Origin: Flavobacteriia bacterium
GTDB taxonomy: Bacteria > Bacteroidota > Bacteroidia > Flavobacteriales > Flavobacteriaceae
DNA length: 6,827 bases
Direction: 5' to 3'
Assembly: GCA_011330545.1 (NCBI GenBank)
Contig: DRQI01000053.1
Location: forward strand, 1 to 6,827
Program-made: the position numbers and the translations under genes
Notes under the pieces: model-generated
Told to the model about the DNA's origin: nothing
Database searches by the model: none
What the model saw: only the letters and a program-made list of their open reading frames with translations
Shown: in pieces, positions 1 through 5,768 of the stretch
Numbering within the stretch: position 1 is the first letter of the stretch
Layout of the letters: every line of letters starts with the position of its first letter

Positions 1-1174
1 AAGTATCCATACCTTCAGAAGGGGTTGGGTATTTTTCAATAATCCTTTTGTACACATTGGCAAAATAGGTATTACACGATTCGTAAATGCCTCTGTTTAA
101 ATTATTGGCAGTGCCATAATGGCAATGGCATTTCATAAATGCATTTTTTCCCCTGCCGTATCGGAAACCTCCATAGCAGTAAAAAGTAGTTTCTGGAAAA
201 ATAACACGCTCTTGCAATCCGATAAGGGCATTGATAATTTTAAAAGGAGAACCGGGCGGATATTGTGATAAAAGCCCCCTGTCAACCAATGGCATGTTAA
301 CTTCATCATTGTATAATTTGGTAAAATTTTTAGAACGTTCTCTGCCAACCATTAAATTGGGGTCGTAAGTAGGTGTTGAAACCAATGCTAAAATTTCGCC
401 GGTGGCGGGCTCAATGGCTACAATGCCGCCTCTTTTATGTGCCATTAGGGCTTCGCCGTATTGTTCTAATTTACTGTCTAGGGTTAGCGTTAAGTCTTTT
501 CCTAAGGTGGCTAAGGTGTCATAAATTCCGCCTTTATACGGCCCAATTTCTTTATTAAACCGGTTTCTTTGTATGTATTTTACGCCTTTGATGCCCCTTA
601 ATTCTTTTTCGTATTCTTTTTCAACTCCTTGAATTCCGATAAGTTCACCTTGTTTGTAATACCTGTTTTTTTTAATGAATTCGTTATTCACTTCGCCAAT
701 ATAGCCTAAGACATTGGCTGCAGATTTAATAGGATATTCGCGTAAAGAGCGTTTTTGAATATAAAAACCTTTGTACTTATACATTTTTTCTTGCAGGTAG
801 GCATAACTGTTTTTCGACAATTGTGCGAGAAAAACGGAGGGTATTCTGGGAGAATAATTTTTTGCCTTCTTATACCTTTTTATAAAATCATCCTTCGATA
901 TTTTTAACAGGCTACAGAATTCTAAAGTATCTAAAGGTTTTACATCTCTGGGGATTATCATCACATCATACGATGGCTGATTGGCCACTAATAGGGTATT
1001 ATTTCTATCGTATATAAATCCCCGTTCAGGATAATCATATTTTATGGTTACCGCAGAATTGTGAAAAGGCGAAGGTTTGTACTTGGTTGTAATAACTTGT
1101 AAATAGAATAATCGGAATATAAATAGGATACCTATTAATAATATTGAAGCGTATGCAATATGTTTTCGTTCCAT
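1..1174 (-). CDS. mrdA: Penicillin-binding protein 2 (MrdA), elongation transpeptidase, N-terminal part, cut by window edge
   Basis: Class B penicillin-binding protein that cross-links new peptidoglycan during cell elongation, anchored in the inner membrane with its catalytic part in the periplasm. My translation from the ATG at 1174 gives 391 residues and is still open at the window edge; the usual family length is about 600-650. A single membrane helix lies at about residues 6-26. The dimerisation-domain signature PERGFIYDRN is at 49-58. In the transpeptidase domain, YPPGSPFK carries the SxxK nucleophile Ser309 and Lys312, and SCN (366-368) is the second motif. The KTG motif and C terminus lie outside. 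Cys333, Cys349, His350, Cys351, His352 and Cys367 cluster between and at these motifs and may bind zinc. The start is 1 base after the mreD stop, so the gene is cotranscribed with mreBCD. rodA is the expected next gene. Family assignment is very secure; the symbol rests on homology and context. Confidence 0.95.
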   Translation of the reverse strand, partial: MERKHIAYASILLIGILFIFRLFYLQVITTKYKPSPFHNSAVTIKYDYPERGFIYDRNNTLLVANQPSYDVMIIPRDVKPLDTLEFCSLLKISKDDFIKRYKKAKNYSPRIPSVFLAQLSKNSYAYLQEKMYKYKGFYIQKRSLREYPIKSAANVLGYIGEVNNEFIKKNRYYKQGELIGIQGVEKEYEKELRGIKGVKYIQRNRFNKEIGPYKGGIYDTLATLGKDLTLTLDSKLEQYGEALMAHKRGGIVAIEPATGEILALVSTPTYDPNLMVGRERSKNFTKLYNDEVNMPLVDRGLLSQYPPGSPFKIINALIGLQERVIFPETTFYCYGGFRYGRGKNAFMKCHCHYGTANNLNRGIYESCNTYFANVYKRIIEKYPTPSEGMDT

Positions 1175-1175
1175 C

Positions 1176-1679
1176 TTATTTATTTTTATCCATAAATAGT
1201 AAACTGAGTATTAACAAAATAATTGTGAAAATACTTGTTAAAAAAGTTTTTGAAAATATGGTAAGTATCATATTCAACTTAAAATATTCTAAACCAAATA
1301 ATATAAAATGATGTACAAAGGTTAAAATTGCAATAAAACTTAACAACCTTAAAAAAGGAAGTTTAAAGATAGTAAATACAGGAAAATCTATTTCGGGTTT
1401 TCTCAGCAAACCTTTTAATAACGGAAGCCGTATATATGCTATAAATAATGTTGCAGCGGCATTAACACCACCTGAGTCTGAAAAAAAATCAATACACAAA
1501 CCCAATAAAAAACTCAACAATAAAAATAATCCCCTGTCTTTTTTTACGGGATAAATTATTACAAATAAAATATAGGGCAGCGGATTGATATACCCCCAAA
1601 ATAAGATATTATTGAGAACTATTACTTGGACTAGCACTAATCCAATAAACAAAGCTGTATTTTTTATAACATCGTTCAT
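1176..1679 (-). CDS. mreD: Rod shape-determining membrane protein MreD
   Basis: Integral membrane component of the elongation (Rod) complex, which works with MreC to link MreB filaments to PBP2 and RodA. The 167-residue product is almost entirely hydrophobic, with about five to six likely membrane helices (near 7-26, 33-43, 50-66, 71-84, 108-130 and 143-163) and a lysine-ending cytoplasmic tail. The loop GLCIDFFSDSGGVNA (60-74) is the most MreD-like segment, matching the family pattern G-x-x-x-D-x-F-x-D-x-x-G-x-x-A. The length is normal for MreD. The ATG overlaps the mreC stop in ATGA (1679-1676), which suggests translational coupling. The PBP2 start follows after one base. The sequence is poorly conserved in this family, so the position between mreC and PBP2 is important support. 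Confidence 0.92.
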   Translation of the reverse strand: MNDVIKNTALFIGLVLVQVIVLNNILFWGYINPLPYILFVIIYPVKKDRGLFLLLSFLLGLCIDFFSDSGGVNAAATLFIAYIRLPLLKGLLRKPEIDFPVFTIFKLPFLRLLSFIAILTFVHHFILFGLEYFKLNMILTIFSKTFLTSIFTIILLILSLLFMDKNK

Positions 1680-2503
1680 TTAGTAATGGTTTCTTCTAAC
1701 GCCTCAATTTCTTCTTTGTCAAAATTTGTGATAATGGTTACCGGGCCTATGGCACTCATATCATTAAATAATTTGACATTGATATATTGGTAAGCATTAT
1801 TTTCTTTCTTGAAATTTAAAATGGTGCCTACCGGAATTCCTTCGGGGAAGATGGTAGATTTTCCGCCGGTTATAATAGTGTCACCCATTTTTATAGTTGC
1901 CTGTATGGGTAAATCTACAAGTTGTAAAACATTGTAATCTTTTCCATCCCATTCTAGCGTGCCGAAATGATAACTGTTGAGTAACCTTACATTGATTTTA
2001 GAGTTGCCGTTTAAAATAGACAAAACCGTAGCATAATTTTTAGAAATGGTATTTGTAATACCTATAATCCCTTTGCCATTTATGACCCCTTGGTCGGGTT
2101 TCACTCCTTGCTTACTCCCTTTATTGACTAATAAATAGTTATACTTTTTATGGTAATCATTTCTATATACTTTGGCAGAAAGATAACTGTATTGTTGAAA
2201 ATATTTGGTGGTATCAATCATCTTTTTAAGGCGCAACATGCTGTCTGCCGGCTGTTGTGCCAAAAGATTTCTAAGGTAGGTGTTTTCGTCGAGAAGCTGT
2301 TGATTGTATACTTTGAGATTCGTATATTCTTTAAATGAATTGATACGTTTATAAATACCTCCGGTAATAGCATTTGCAGAATTCACAAATTTACTTTTAT
2401 GGTATGAATGGCTTTGAACCGTAAAAATCAACGCTATTAATTCGAGCAACAAAAAGAATAAAAAGTATTTATACTTTACTATAAAATTAACAATCTGTTG
2501 CAT
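1676..2503 (-). CDS. mreC: Rod shape-determining protein MreC
   Basis: Bitopic inner-membrane protein whose periplasmic part forms a scaffold that activates PBP2 in the elongation complex. The 275-residue product has a short basic cytoplasmic N terminus, one membrane helix at about 12-29, a likely coiled coil around 55-90, and the two-barrel periplasmic domain. Family landmarks are NKGSKQGV (127-134) followed by GVINGKGIIG (139-148), and GDTIITGG...FPEG (207-222), corresponding to the usual GDxVxTSGxxxxFPxG segment with Gly in place of Ser. The length is typical. The C-terminal tail after about residue 262 is acidic (EEIEALEE). It begins 179 bases after the end of mreB, an unusually long gap for this cluster. 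No TAnnTTTG box precedes it, so it probably relies on readthrough from mreB. It overlaps mreD by 4 bases. Confidence 0.95.
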   Translation of the reverse strand: MQQIVNFIVKYKYFLFFLLLELIALIFTVQSHSYHKSKFVNSANAITGGIYKRINSFKEYTNLKVYNQQLLDENTYLRNLLAQQPADSMLRLKKMIDTTKYFQQYSYLSAKVYRNDYHKKYNYLLVNKGSKQGVKPDQGVINGKGIIGITNTISKNYATVLSILNGNSKINVRLLNSYHFGTLEWDGKDYNVLQLVDLPIQATIKMGDTIITGGKSTIFPEGIPVGTILNFKKENNAYQYINVKLFNDMSAIGPVTIITNFDKEEIEALEETITK

Positions 2504-2585
2504 TTGTTTTTAGAATGTTAGCTGTTGAACTTATTTAAACTTTTTCATTGGCTAAAAAATTGCGCTTTTGTTCCCTGTTTTTTAT

Positions 2586-2619
2586 CTTTTTTGAGCACCA
2601 TAGCGCCTATGCAAAAAAG
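2586..2619 (-). promoter_or_regulatory. Inverted repeat competing with the mreB terminator-like hairpin
   Basis: In transcript sense, CTTTTTTG (2619-2612) is the exact reverse complement of CAAAAAAG (2593-2586). Between them lies a perfect smaller hairpin CATAG-GCG-CTATG (2611-2599). The outer stem uses the same T run and a stem base of the terminator-like hairpin at 2613-2632, so the two folds exclude each other, as in an antiterminator. The outer stem is A-U rich and weak on its own. Structure is seen in sequence; the regulatory role is inference. Confidence 0.35.
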
Positions 2620-2681
2620 CCTTCAATAGGCCACAAAATTGCTAATTTTTGCTTCAATCCTAAAAGTGAAAGTGAGTTCAT
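2607..2681 (-). CDS. Possible 24-residue leader peptide between mreB and mreC
   Basis: A tiny ORF starts with ATG at 2681, one base after the mreB stop, and ends with TAG at 2609-2607. The product begins MNSLSLLGLKQK and ends WPIEGFFA. I recognise no family. Two things make it more than noise: the reinitiation-friendly position right behind mreB, and the fact that its last codons cover the terminator-like hairpin at 2619-2631 and the T run. That layout resembles a leader ORF over an attenuator. The ORF is short enough to occur by chance in AT-rich DNA, so confidence is low. Confidence 0.25.
   Translation of the reverse strand: MNSLSLLGLKQKLAILWPIEGFFA
2613..2632 (-). terminator. Weak intrinsic terminator or attenuator after mreB
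   Basis: In the transcript, GCCT-ATTGA-AGGC forms a 4-bp GC-rich stem (extendable by a G-U pair) with a 5-base loop, followed directly by six U. The stem is short, so termination is probably partial. Because mreC has no promoter box of its own, partial readthrough would give more mreB than mreC, mreD and PBP2 transcript. Confidence 0.4.
2635..2649 (-). repeat. Short A/T inverted repeat in the mreB-mreC gap
   Basis: In transcript sense AAAATT-AGC-AATTTT makes a 6-bp stem with a 3-base loop, just upstream of the terminator-like hairpin. It is all A-U pairs and could arise by chance. It is listed because three inverted repeats fall within about 65 bases. Confidence 0.3.
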
Positions 2682-2682
2682 T

Positions 2683-3714
2683 TTATTTCATCAATATAAT
2701 TTGATATTTCTCTAAATCTTTTAAGGCAATTCCGGTTCCCCTTACTACAGCTCTTAAGGGGTCTTCGGCTACATATACCGGCAAGTCTGTTTTTCGCGAA
2801 AGGCGTTTGTCTAAGCCTCTTAGCATAGAACCTCCGCCGGCTAAATAAATTCCGGTATTGTAAATATCAGAAGCCAATTCGGGTGGGGTTTGTGAAAGTG
2901 TTTCCATCACGGCGTCTTCAATTCTCAAGATTGATTTGTCTAATGCTTTGGCAATTTCTCTAAAAGATATTTTTATTTGTTTGGGTTTGCCACTTAACAA
3001 ATCTCTGCCTTGTACTAAAATATCATCGGGTGGGTTGGCGATGTCTTCGGTGGCGGCACCGACATCAATTTTAATCATTTCAGCGGTTGTTTCGCCTACG
3101 TACAGATTGTGTTGGGTACGCATATAATAGGCAATGTCATTGGTAAAAACATCCCCTGCCACTTTGATAGATTTGTCACAGACAATTCCTCCCAATGCAA
3201 TAACGGCAATCTCGGTAGTACCACCACCGATATCAATAATCATATTGCCTTTGGGTTGCATAATATCAATACCAATACCAATGGCTGCTGCCATGGGTTC
3301 GTGAATTAAATATATTTCTTTGGCATTCATGTGCTCTGCAGAATCGCGAACGGCACGTTTTTCTACTTCGGTAATTCCTGAAGGAATGCAAATAACCATC
3401 CGTAAGGAAGGGGGGAAGAAAAAGCGCTTTTTGATAGAAGGAATTTGCTTTACAAATTCGCGTATCATTTGTTCTGAAGCTTCAAAATCTGCAATTACAC
3501 CATCTTTTAACGGACGGATTGTTTTAATATTTTCATGCGTTTTACCTTGCATTAAATTGGCTTTTTGGCCAATAGCAATGATTTTACCGGTGGTTCTGTC
3601 TTTGGCTACGATAGACGGACTGTCAATTACAACTTTACCATTGTGTATGATAAGTGTATTTGCCGTGCCTAAATCAATAGCGACATCCTCGGTCATGAAG
3701 TCGAAAAATCCCAT
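2683..3714 (-). CDS. mreB: Actin-like cell-shape protein MreB
   Basis: Bacterial actin homologue that forms membrane-associated cytoplasmic filaments and positions the peptidoglycan elongation machinery. The 343-residue product is full length. The nucleotide-binding signatures are in order: phosphate-1 DLGTANT (14-20), the catalytic Glu139 in IHEPMAAAIG (137-146), phosphate-2 DIGGGTTE (161-168) and the adenosine motif AGGGSMLRGLD (292-302). The N terminus MGFFDFMTEDVAIDLG is the usual MreB type, with the hydrophobic GFFDFM preceding the first strand. The segment GDVFTNDIAYYMR (187-199) replaces the commoner GDxFDExI form; from memory this is ordinary for Bacteroidota. The start at 3714 has no in-frame competitor that fits the family better. 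A -7-like box lies about 40 bases upstream, so mreB can probably be transcribed independently of purH. Confidence 0.98.
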   Translation of the reverse strand: MGFFDFMTEDVAIDLGTANTLIIHNGKVVIDSPSIVAKDRTTGKIIAIGQKANLMQGKTHENIKTIRPLKDGVIADFEASEQMIREFVKQIPSIKKRFFFPPSLRMVICIPSGITEVEKRAVRDSAEHMNAKEIYLIHEPMAAAIGIGIDIMQPKGNMIIDIGGGTTEIAVIALGGIVCDKSIKVAGDVFTNDIAYYMRTQHNLYVGETTAEMIKIDVGAATEDIANPPDDILVQGRDLLSGKPKQIKISFREIAKALDKSILRIEDAVMETLSQTPPELASDIYNTGIYLAGGGSMLRGLDKRLSRKTDLPVYVAEDPLRAVVRGTGIALKDLEKYQIILMK

Positions 3715-3752
3715 AGAGTTATTTATTTGGGTTAGAAAATTTCACGAATGCG

Positions 3753-3760
3753 CAAAGGTA
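3753..3760 (-). promoter_or_regulatory. Candidate mreB promoter -7 box
   Basis: Transcript-sense TACCTTTG is an exact match to the Bacteroidota -7 element TAnnTTTG and lies about 40 bases before the mreB ATG. I see no clear TTG at the -33 position. The location in the short gap after purH supports a separate mreB promoter. Confidence 0.5.
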
Positions 3761-3771
3761 ATAAATTTAAA

Positions 3772-3788
3772 TGAGTTATTAGAACTCA
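3772..3788 (-). terminator. Hairpin just after the purH stop
   Basis: In transcript sense TGAGTT-CTAAT-AACTCA is a perfect 6-bp stem with a 5-base loop, two bases after the purH stop, followed by TTTAAATTT. It could be a weak terminator or a 3' mRNA-stabilising end for purH. The stem has only two G-C pairs and the T run is broken, so termination would be inefficient. Confidence 0.3.
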
Positions 3789-3790
3789 CG

Positions 3791-5329
3791 TTAATGTTTA
3801 AAGTGCCGAGTTCCGGTAAAGGCCATTGACATGTTGTTATTATTACAAAAGTCTATCGATAATTGGTCTTTGATAGAGCCGCCGGGCTGAATGACAGCAT
3901 TGATTCCGGCATTATGGGCAATTTCAACACAATCGGGAAACGGAAAAAAAGCGTCACTGGCCATGACAGCACCCTTTAAGTCGAAATTGAAATGCACGGC
4001 TTTTACTATGGCTTGATTCAACGCATCAACACGCGAAGTTTGTCCGGTACCACTAGCCAAAAGTTGTTTGTTTTTTGCCAATACAATAGTATTTGACTTT
4101 GTGTGTTTACAGATTTTAGAAGCAAATAGCAGGTCTTCTATTTCTTCATCGGTCGGTGAAATAATGGTTTTTGTTTCCAATTCCTTAACGGTATCGGTTT
4201 TGTAATCTCTATCTTGTACTAAAGCTCCATTCAAACAACTCCTTGTAATGGTTTTTGGCAATTCAACTTCTTTAAGAATAAGAATAATCCTGTTTTTTTT
4301 ACCTTTTAATATTTCTAACGCCTCACTGTTATAAGAAGGTGCAATAACTACTTCGCAAAATAATTTATGAATTTCACCGGCAGTTTCTTCATCAATTTCG
4401 GTATTTGAAATTAAAACGCCTCCAAATGCCGAAACCGGATCGCCTGCCAACGCATCGGTATAGGCTTGTAAAAGTGTCTCGCGTTGTGCCAATCCACAGG
4501 CATTATTGTGTTTTAAAATGGCAAAAGTTGGATCTGCGTCGCCGGAACTGAATTCATTCATCAAATTTACAGCCGCATCTACATCTAATAAGTTGTTATA
4601 GCTTAATTCTTTGCCGTGTAATTTGGTAAACATTTCATCAAAATTACCGAAGAAAAACCCTTTTTGATGTGGGTTTTCACCGTAACGCAACACCTTGCCA
4701 TTTGTTTCGCTTATCTTTAAAGAAGCAATGCCGTGGTCAGCATTAAAATAGTTAAAAATGGCTGTATCGTAATGTGATGAAACGTTAAAGGCTTTTGCCG
4801 CAAACGCCTTGCGTTGTTCAAGGCTTGTTTCGCCATTTTGAGTACGTATTATTTCTAAGAATTCATCGTACTGTTGCACAGAAGAAACACAAATTACATC
4901 CTTAAAATTTTTGGCTGCTGCCCGTATCAATGAAATTCCCCCGATGTCAATTTTTTCGATGATAGCTTGTTCTGAGGCTCCCGAAGCTACGGTTTTTTCA
5001 AAAGGATATAGGTCAACGATAACAATGTCTATTTCAGGAATTTCATACTGTTGCAGTTGTGAGATGTCATCGTCATTATTTCGTCTCGATAAAATACCGC
5101 CAAATACTTTTGGGTGTAGTGTTTTAACCCTTCCGCCAAGGATAGATGGATACGATGTTAATTTTTCTACTGCTACTACCGGGACACCCAGTTCTTTGAT
5201 AAATTTTTCGGTACCGCCGGTTGAATAAATGGTGATGCCCAATTTGTGTAATTGATTGACAACAGGCGCTAATCTGTCTTTATGAAATACCGAAATCAAT
5301 GCAGATTTGGCTTTTTTTGAAATACTCAT
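3791..5329 (-). CDS. purH: Bifunctional AICAR formyltransferase / IMP cyclohydrolase PurH
   Basis: Cytoplasmic enzyme for the last two steps of de novo purine synthesis: formylation of AICAR with 10-formyl-tetrahydrofolate, then ring closure to IMP. The N-terminal MGS-like cyclohydrolase domain (about 1-195) shows YSTGGT (35-40) and GGRVKTLHPK (65-74). The formyltransferase domain follows with RYGENPHQ (215-222), LSYNNLLD (242-249), the catalytic Lys273-His274 in KHNNACG (273-279), KSNTIVLAK (411-419), SDAFFPFPD (458-466) and QPGGSIKD (481-488). The C terminus FTGTRHFKH is the family ending. KHNNACG differs from the KHxNPCG of many proteobacterial enzymes, with Ala for Pro; I recall this form from Bacteroidota. 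The 512-residue length is slightly under the roughly 530 of E. coli. A candidate promoter lies 24-61 bases upstream of the start. It directly precedes mreB, an arrangement I recall as recurrent in Bacteroidota. Confidence 0.98.
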   Translation of the reverse strand: MSISKKAKSALISVFHKDRLAPVVNQLHKLGITIYSTGGTEKFIKELGVPVVAVEKLTSYPSILGGRVKTLHPKVFGGILSRRNNDDDISQLQQYEIPEIDIVIVDLYPFEKTVASGASEQAIIEKIDIGGISLIRAAAKNFKDVICVSSVQQYDEFLEIIRTQNGETSLEQRKAFAAKAFNVSSHYDTAIFNYFNADHGIASLKISETNGKVLRYGENPHQKGFFFGNFDEMFTKLHGKELSYNNLLDVDAAVNLMNEFSSGDADPTFAILKHNNACGLAQRETLLQAYTDALAGDPVSAFGGVLISNTEIDEETAGEIHKLFCEVVIAPSYNSEALEILKGKKNRIILILKEVELPKTITRSCLNGALVQDRDYKTDTVKELETKTIISPTDEEIEDLLFASKICKHTKSNTIVLAKNKQLLASGTGQTSRVDALNQAIVKAVHFNFDLKGAVMASDAFFPFPDCVEIAHNAGINAVIQPGGSIKDQLSIDFCNNNNMSMAFTGTRHFKH

Positions 5330-5352
5330 TTGGTTGTGGTGTTAAGGTTTTT

Positions 5353-5390
5353 CAAAACTACTAAAACACGGGAGTTTAATCACCAAAAAA
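5353..5390 (-). promoter_or_regulatory. Candidate purH promoter
   Basis: Transcript-sense TAGTTTTG (5360-5353) fits the Bacteroidota -7 consensus TAnnTTTG. A TTTTTTG tract (5390-5384) offers a -33 TTG with a 23-base spacer, at the long end of what is accepted. The start site would fall about 15-20 bases before the purH ATG at 5329, leaving a very short leader with no room for a riboswitch. Confidence 0.5.
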
Positions 5391-5420
5391 GGTAGTGGAA
5401 AGAATGAACAATTTATTAAC

Positions 5421-5475
5421 AGTGGTTAGTAGTGTGTAGTGAGTAGTTAGTAGTGAGAGGATGATGAGTGTGTTG
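5421..5475. repeat. C-free low-complexity block of TTAGTAGTG / TAGTGAG repeats
   Basis: Fifty-five plus-strand bases contain no C. TTAGTAGTG occurs twice (5426-5434 and 5447-5455), 21 bases apart, with TAGTGAGTAG between. On the transcribed minus strand the block is G-free and about 42% C (23 of 55), the composition of a Rho loading site. It lies before the purH promoter and after the DinB-like gene. Confidence 0.85.
5436..5450. repeat. Left arm of a 15-bp exact inverted repeat
   Basis: GTAGTGAGTAGTTAG here is the exact reverse complement of CTAACTACTCACTAC at 5754-5768. The arms are 303 bases apart and enclose the central AT-rich spacer and the heptamer array. The arms are made of a simple TAGTGAG-type sequence, so shared repeat type may explain the match better than a transposon end. 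Confidence 0.8.
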
Positions 5476-5637
5476 CTTGAAAAATTGTGTATTTGATTAT
5501 TCTGTTTAATGATTGGACATTCTCTTTTGAAAGTTTTTGAGGGTGTTCTTGTTGAATATAGATTCTGTGTTAAGATATTCTATTTCTGGATGGGCTATTG
5601 CTAATCAGCTTGTCTCTAAAATGTATTTTGAACTAAG

Positions 5638-5665
5638 GGCTATAACGAAAGAACTCAGTATAGCC
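5638..5665. repeat. Isolated 7-bp hairpin in the purH upstream gap
   Basis: GGCTATA (5638-5644) and TATAGCC (5659-5665) are exact inverted repeats around a 14-base loop, extendable by one G-U pair. No T run follows on either strand, so it is a poor intrinsic terminator. Its role is unknown. Confidence 0.45.
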
Positions 5666-5691
5666 TCCATTGTAAAATAATTTTAAATTAC

Positions 5692-5754
5692 TTAAACCTT
5701 AAACCTTAAACCTTAAACCTTAAACCTTAAACCTTAAACCTTAAACCTTGAACC
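5692..5754. repeat. Heptamer tandem array (TTAAACC)8 plus one variant
   Basis: Eight perfect plus-strand copies of TTAAACC (5692-5747) are followed by one copy with a single change, TTGAACC (5748-5754), giving nine units in 63 bases. The transcript carries GGTTTAA units about 14 bases after the DinB-like stop. It lies outside any coding region. The near-perfect copies suggest recent slippage, so copy number may vary between strains. Confidence 0.97.
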
Positions 5755-5768
5755 TAACTACTCACTAC
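5754..5768. repeat. Right arm of the 15-bp exact inverted repeat, touching the DinB-like stop codon
   Basis: CTAACTACTCACTAC here pairs with the left arm at 5436-5450. It begins on the last base of the heptamer array and ends on the last base of the TAG stop of the DinB-like gene. In the readthrough transcript the two arms could form a long-range stem around 303 bases. Confidence 0.8.

Larger units (their letters stand above)
5330..5767. other. 438-bp non-coding, repeat-rich gap between the DinB-like gene and purH
   Basis: No ORF here looks like a gene; the longest ATG-started plus-strand frame I noticed (5509-5604, 31 residues) has no recognisable features. From purH outward the gap holds the candidate purH promoter (5353-5390), a C-free low-complexity block (5421-5475), about 160 bases of unremarkable AT-rich sequence, an isolated 7-bp hairpin (5638-5665) and the heptamer array (5692-5754) reaching to 14 bases from the DinB-like stop codon. 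I see no RNA gene and no sign of an insertion sequence. Confidence 0.8.

Noticed and set aside
239..250. SPFK instead of STFK at the PBP2 active site as an unusual catalytic variant
   Set aside because: Ser309 and Lys312 are intact, the middle positions of SxxK are variable, and I recall GSPFK from other Bacteroidota PBP2 proteins.
133..558. Two short open frames (minus 348-133 and plus 373-558) inside PBP2
   Set aside because: They overlap the PBP2 frame, which carries SxxK and SxN and reads uninterrupted from 1174 to the window edge.
3320..3829. 169-residue plus-strand open frame opposite mreB
   Set aside because: It lies almost wholly antisense to mreB, whose protein shows every actin-family motif; the plus-strand translation is Ser/Ile/Cys-rich with no recognisable domain. 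Shadow frame.
4911..5228. 105-residue plus-strand open frame opposite purH
   Set aside because: Antisense to the conserved PurH cyclohydrolase domain, low-complexity composition, no family features.
5330..5352. Purine riboswitch upstream of purH
   Set aside because: The predicted leader is under about 25 bases and I see no conserved purine-aptamer sequence in the gap.
5509..5604. 31-residue plus-strand ORF in the purH upstream gap
   Set aside because: No recognisable motif, no support from neighbours, and expected by chance in AT-rich sequence.
5692..5754. CRISPR array or telomere-like end
   Set aside because: The units are contiguous 7-mers with no spacers, and there is no cas gene; the resemblance to eukaryotic telomere repeats is superficial and genes continue on both sides.
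5436..5768. Insertion sequence bounded by the 15-bp inverted repeats
   Set aside because: No transposase or remnant lies between the arms, no flanking target duplication is visible, and the arms are simple-sequence repeats.
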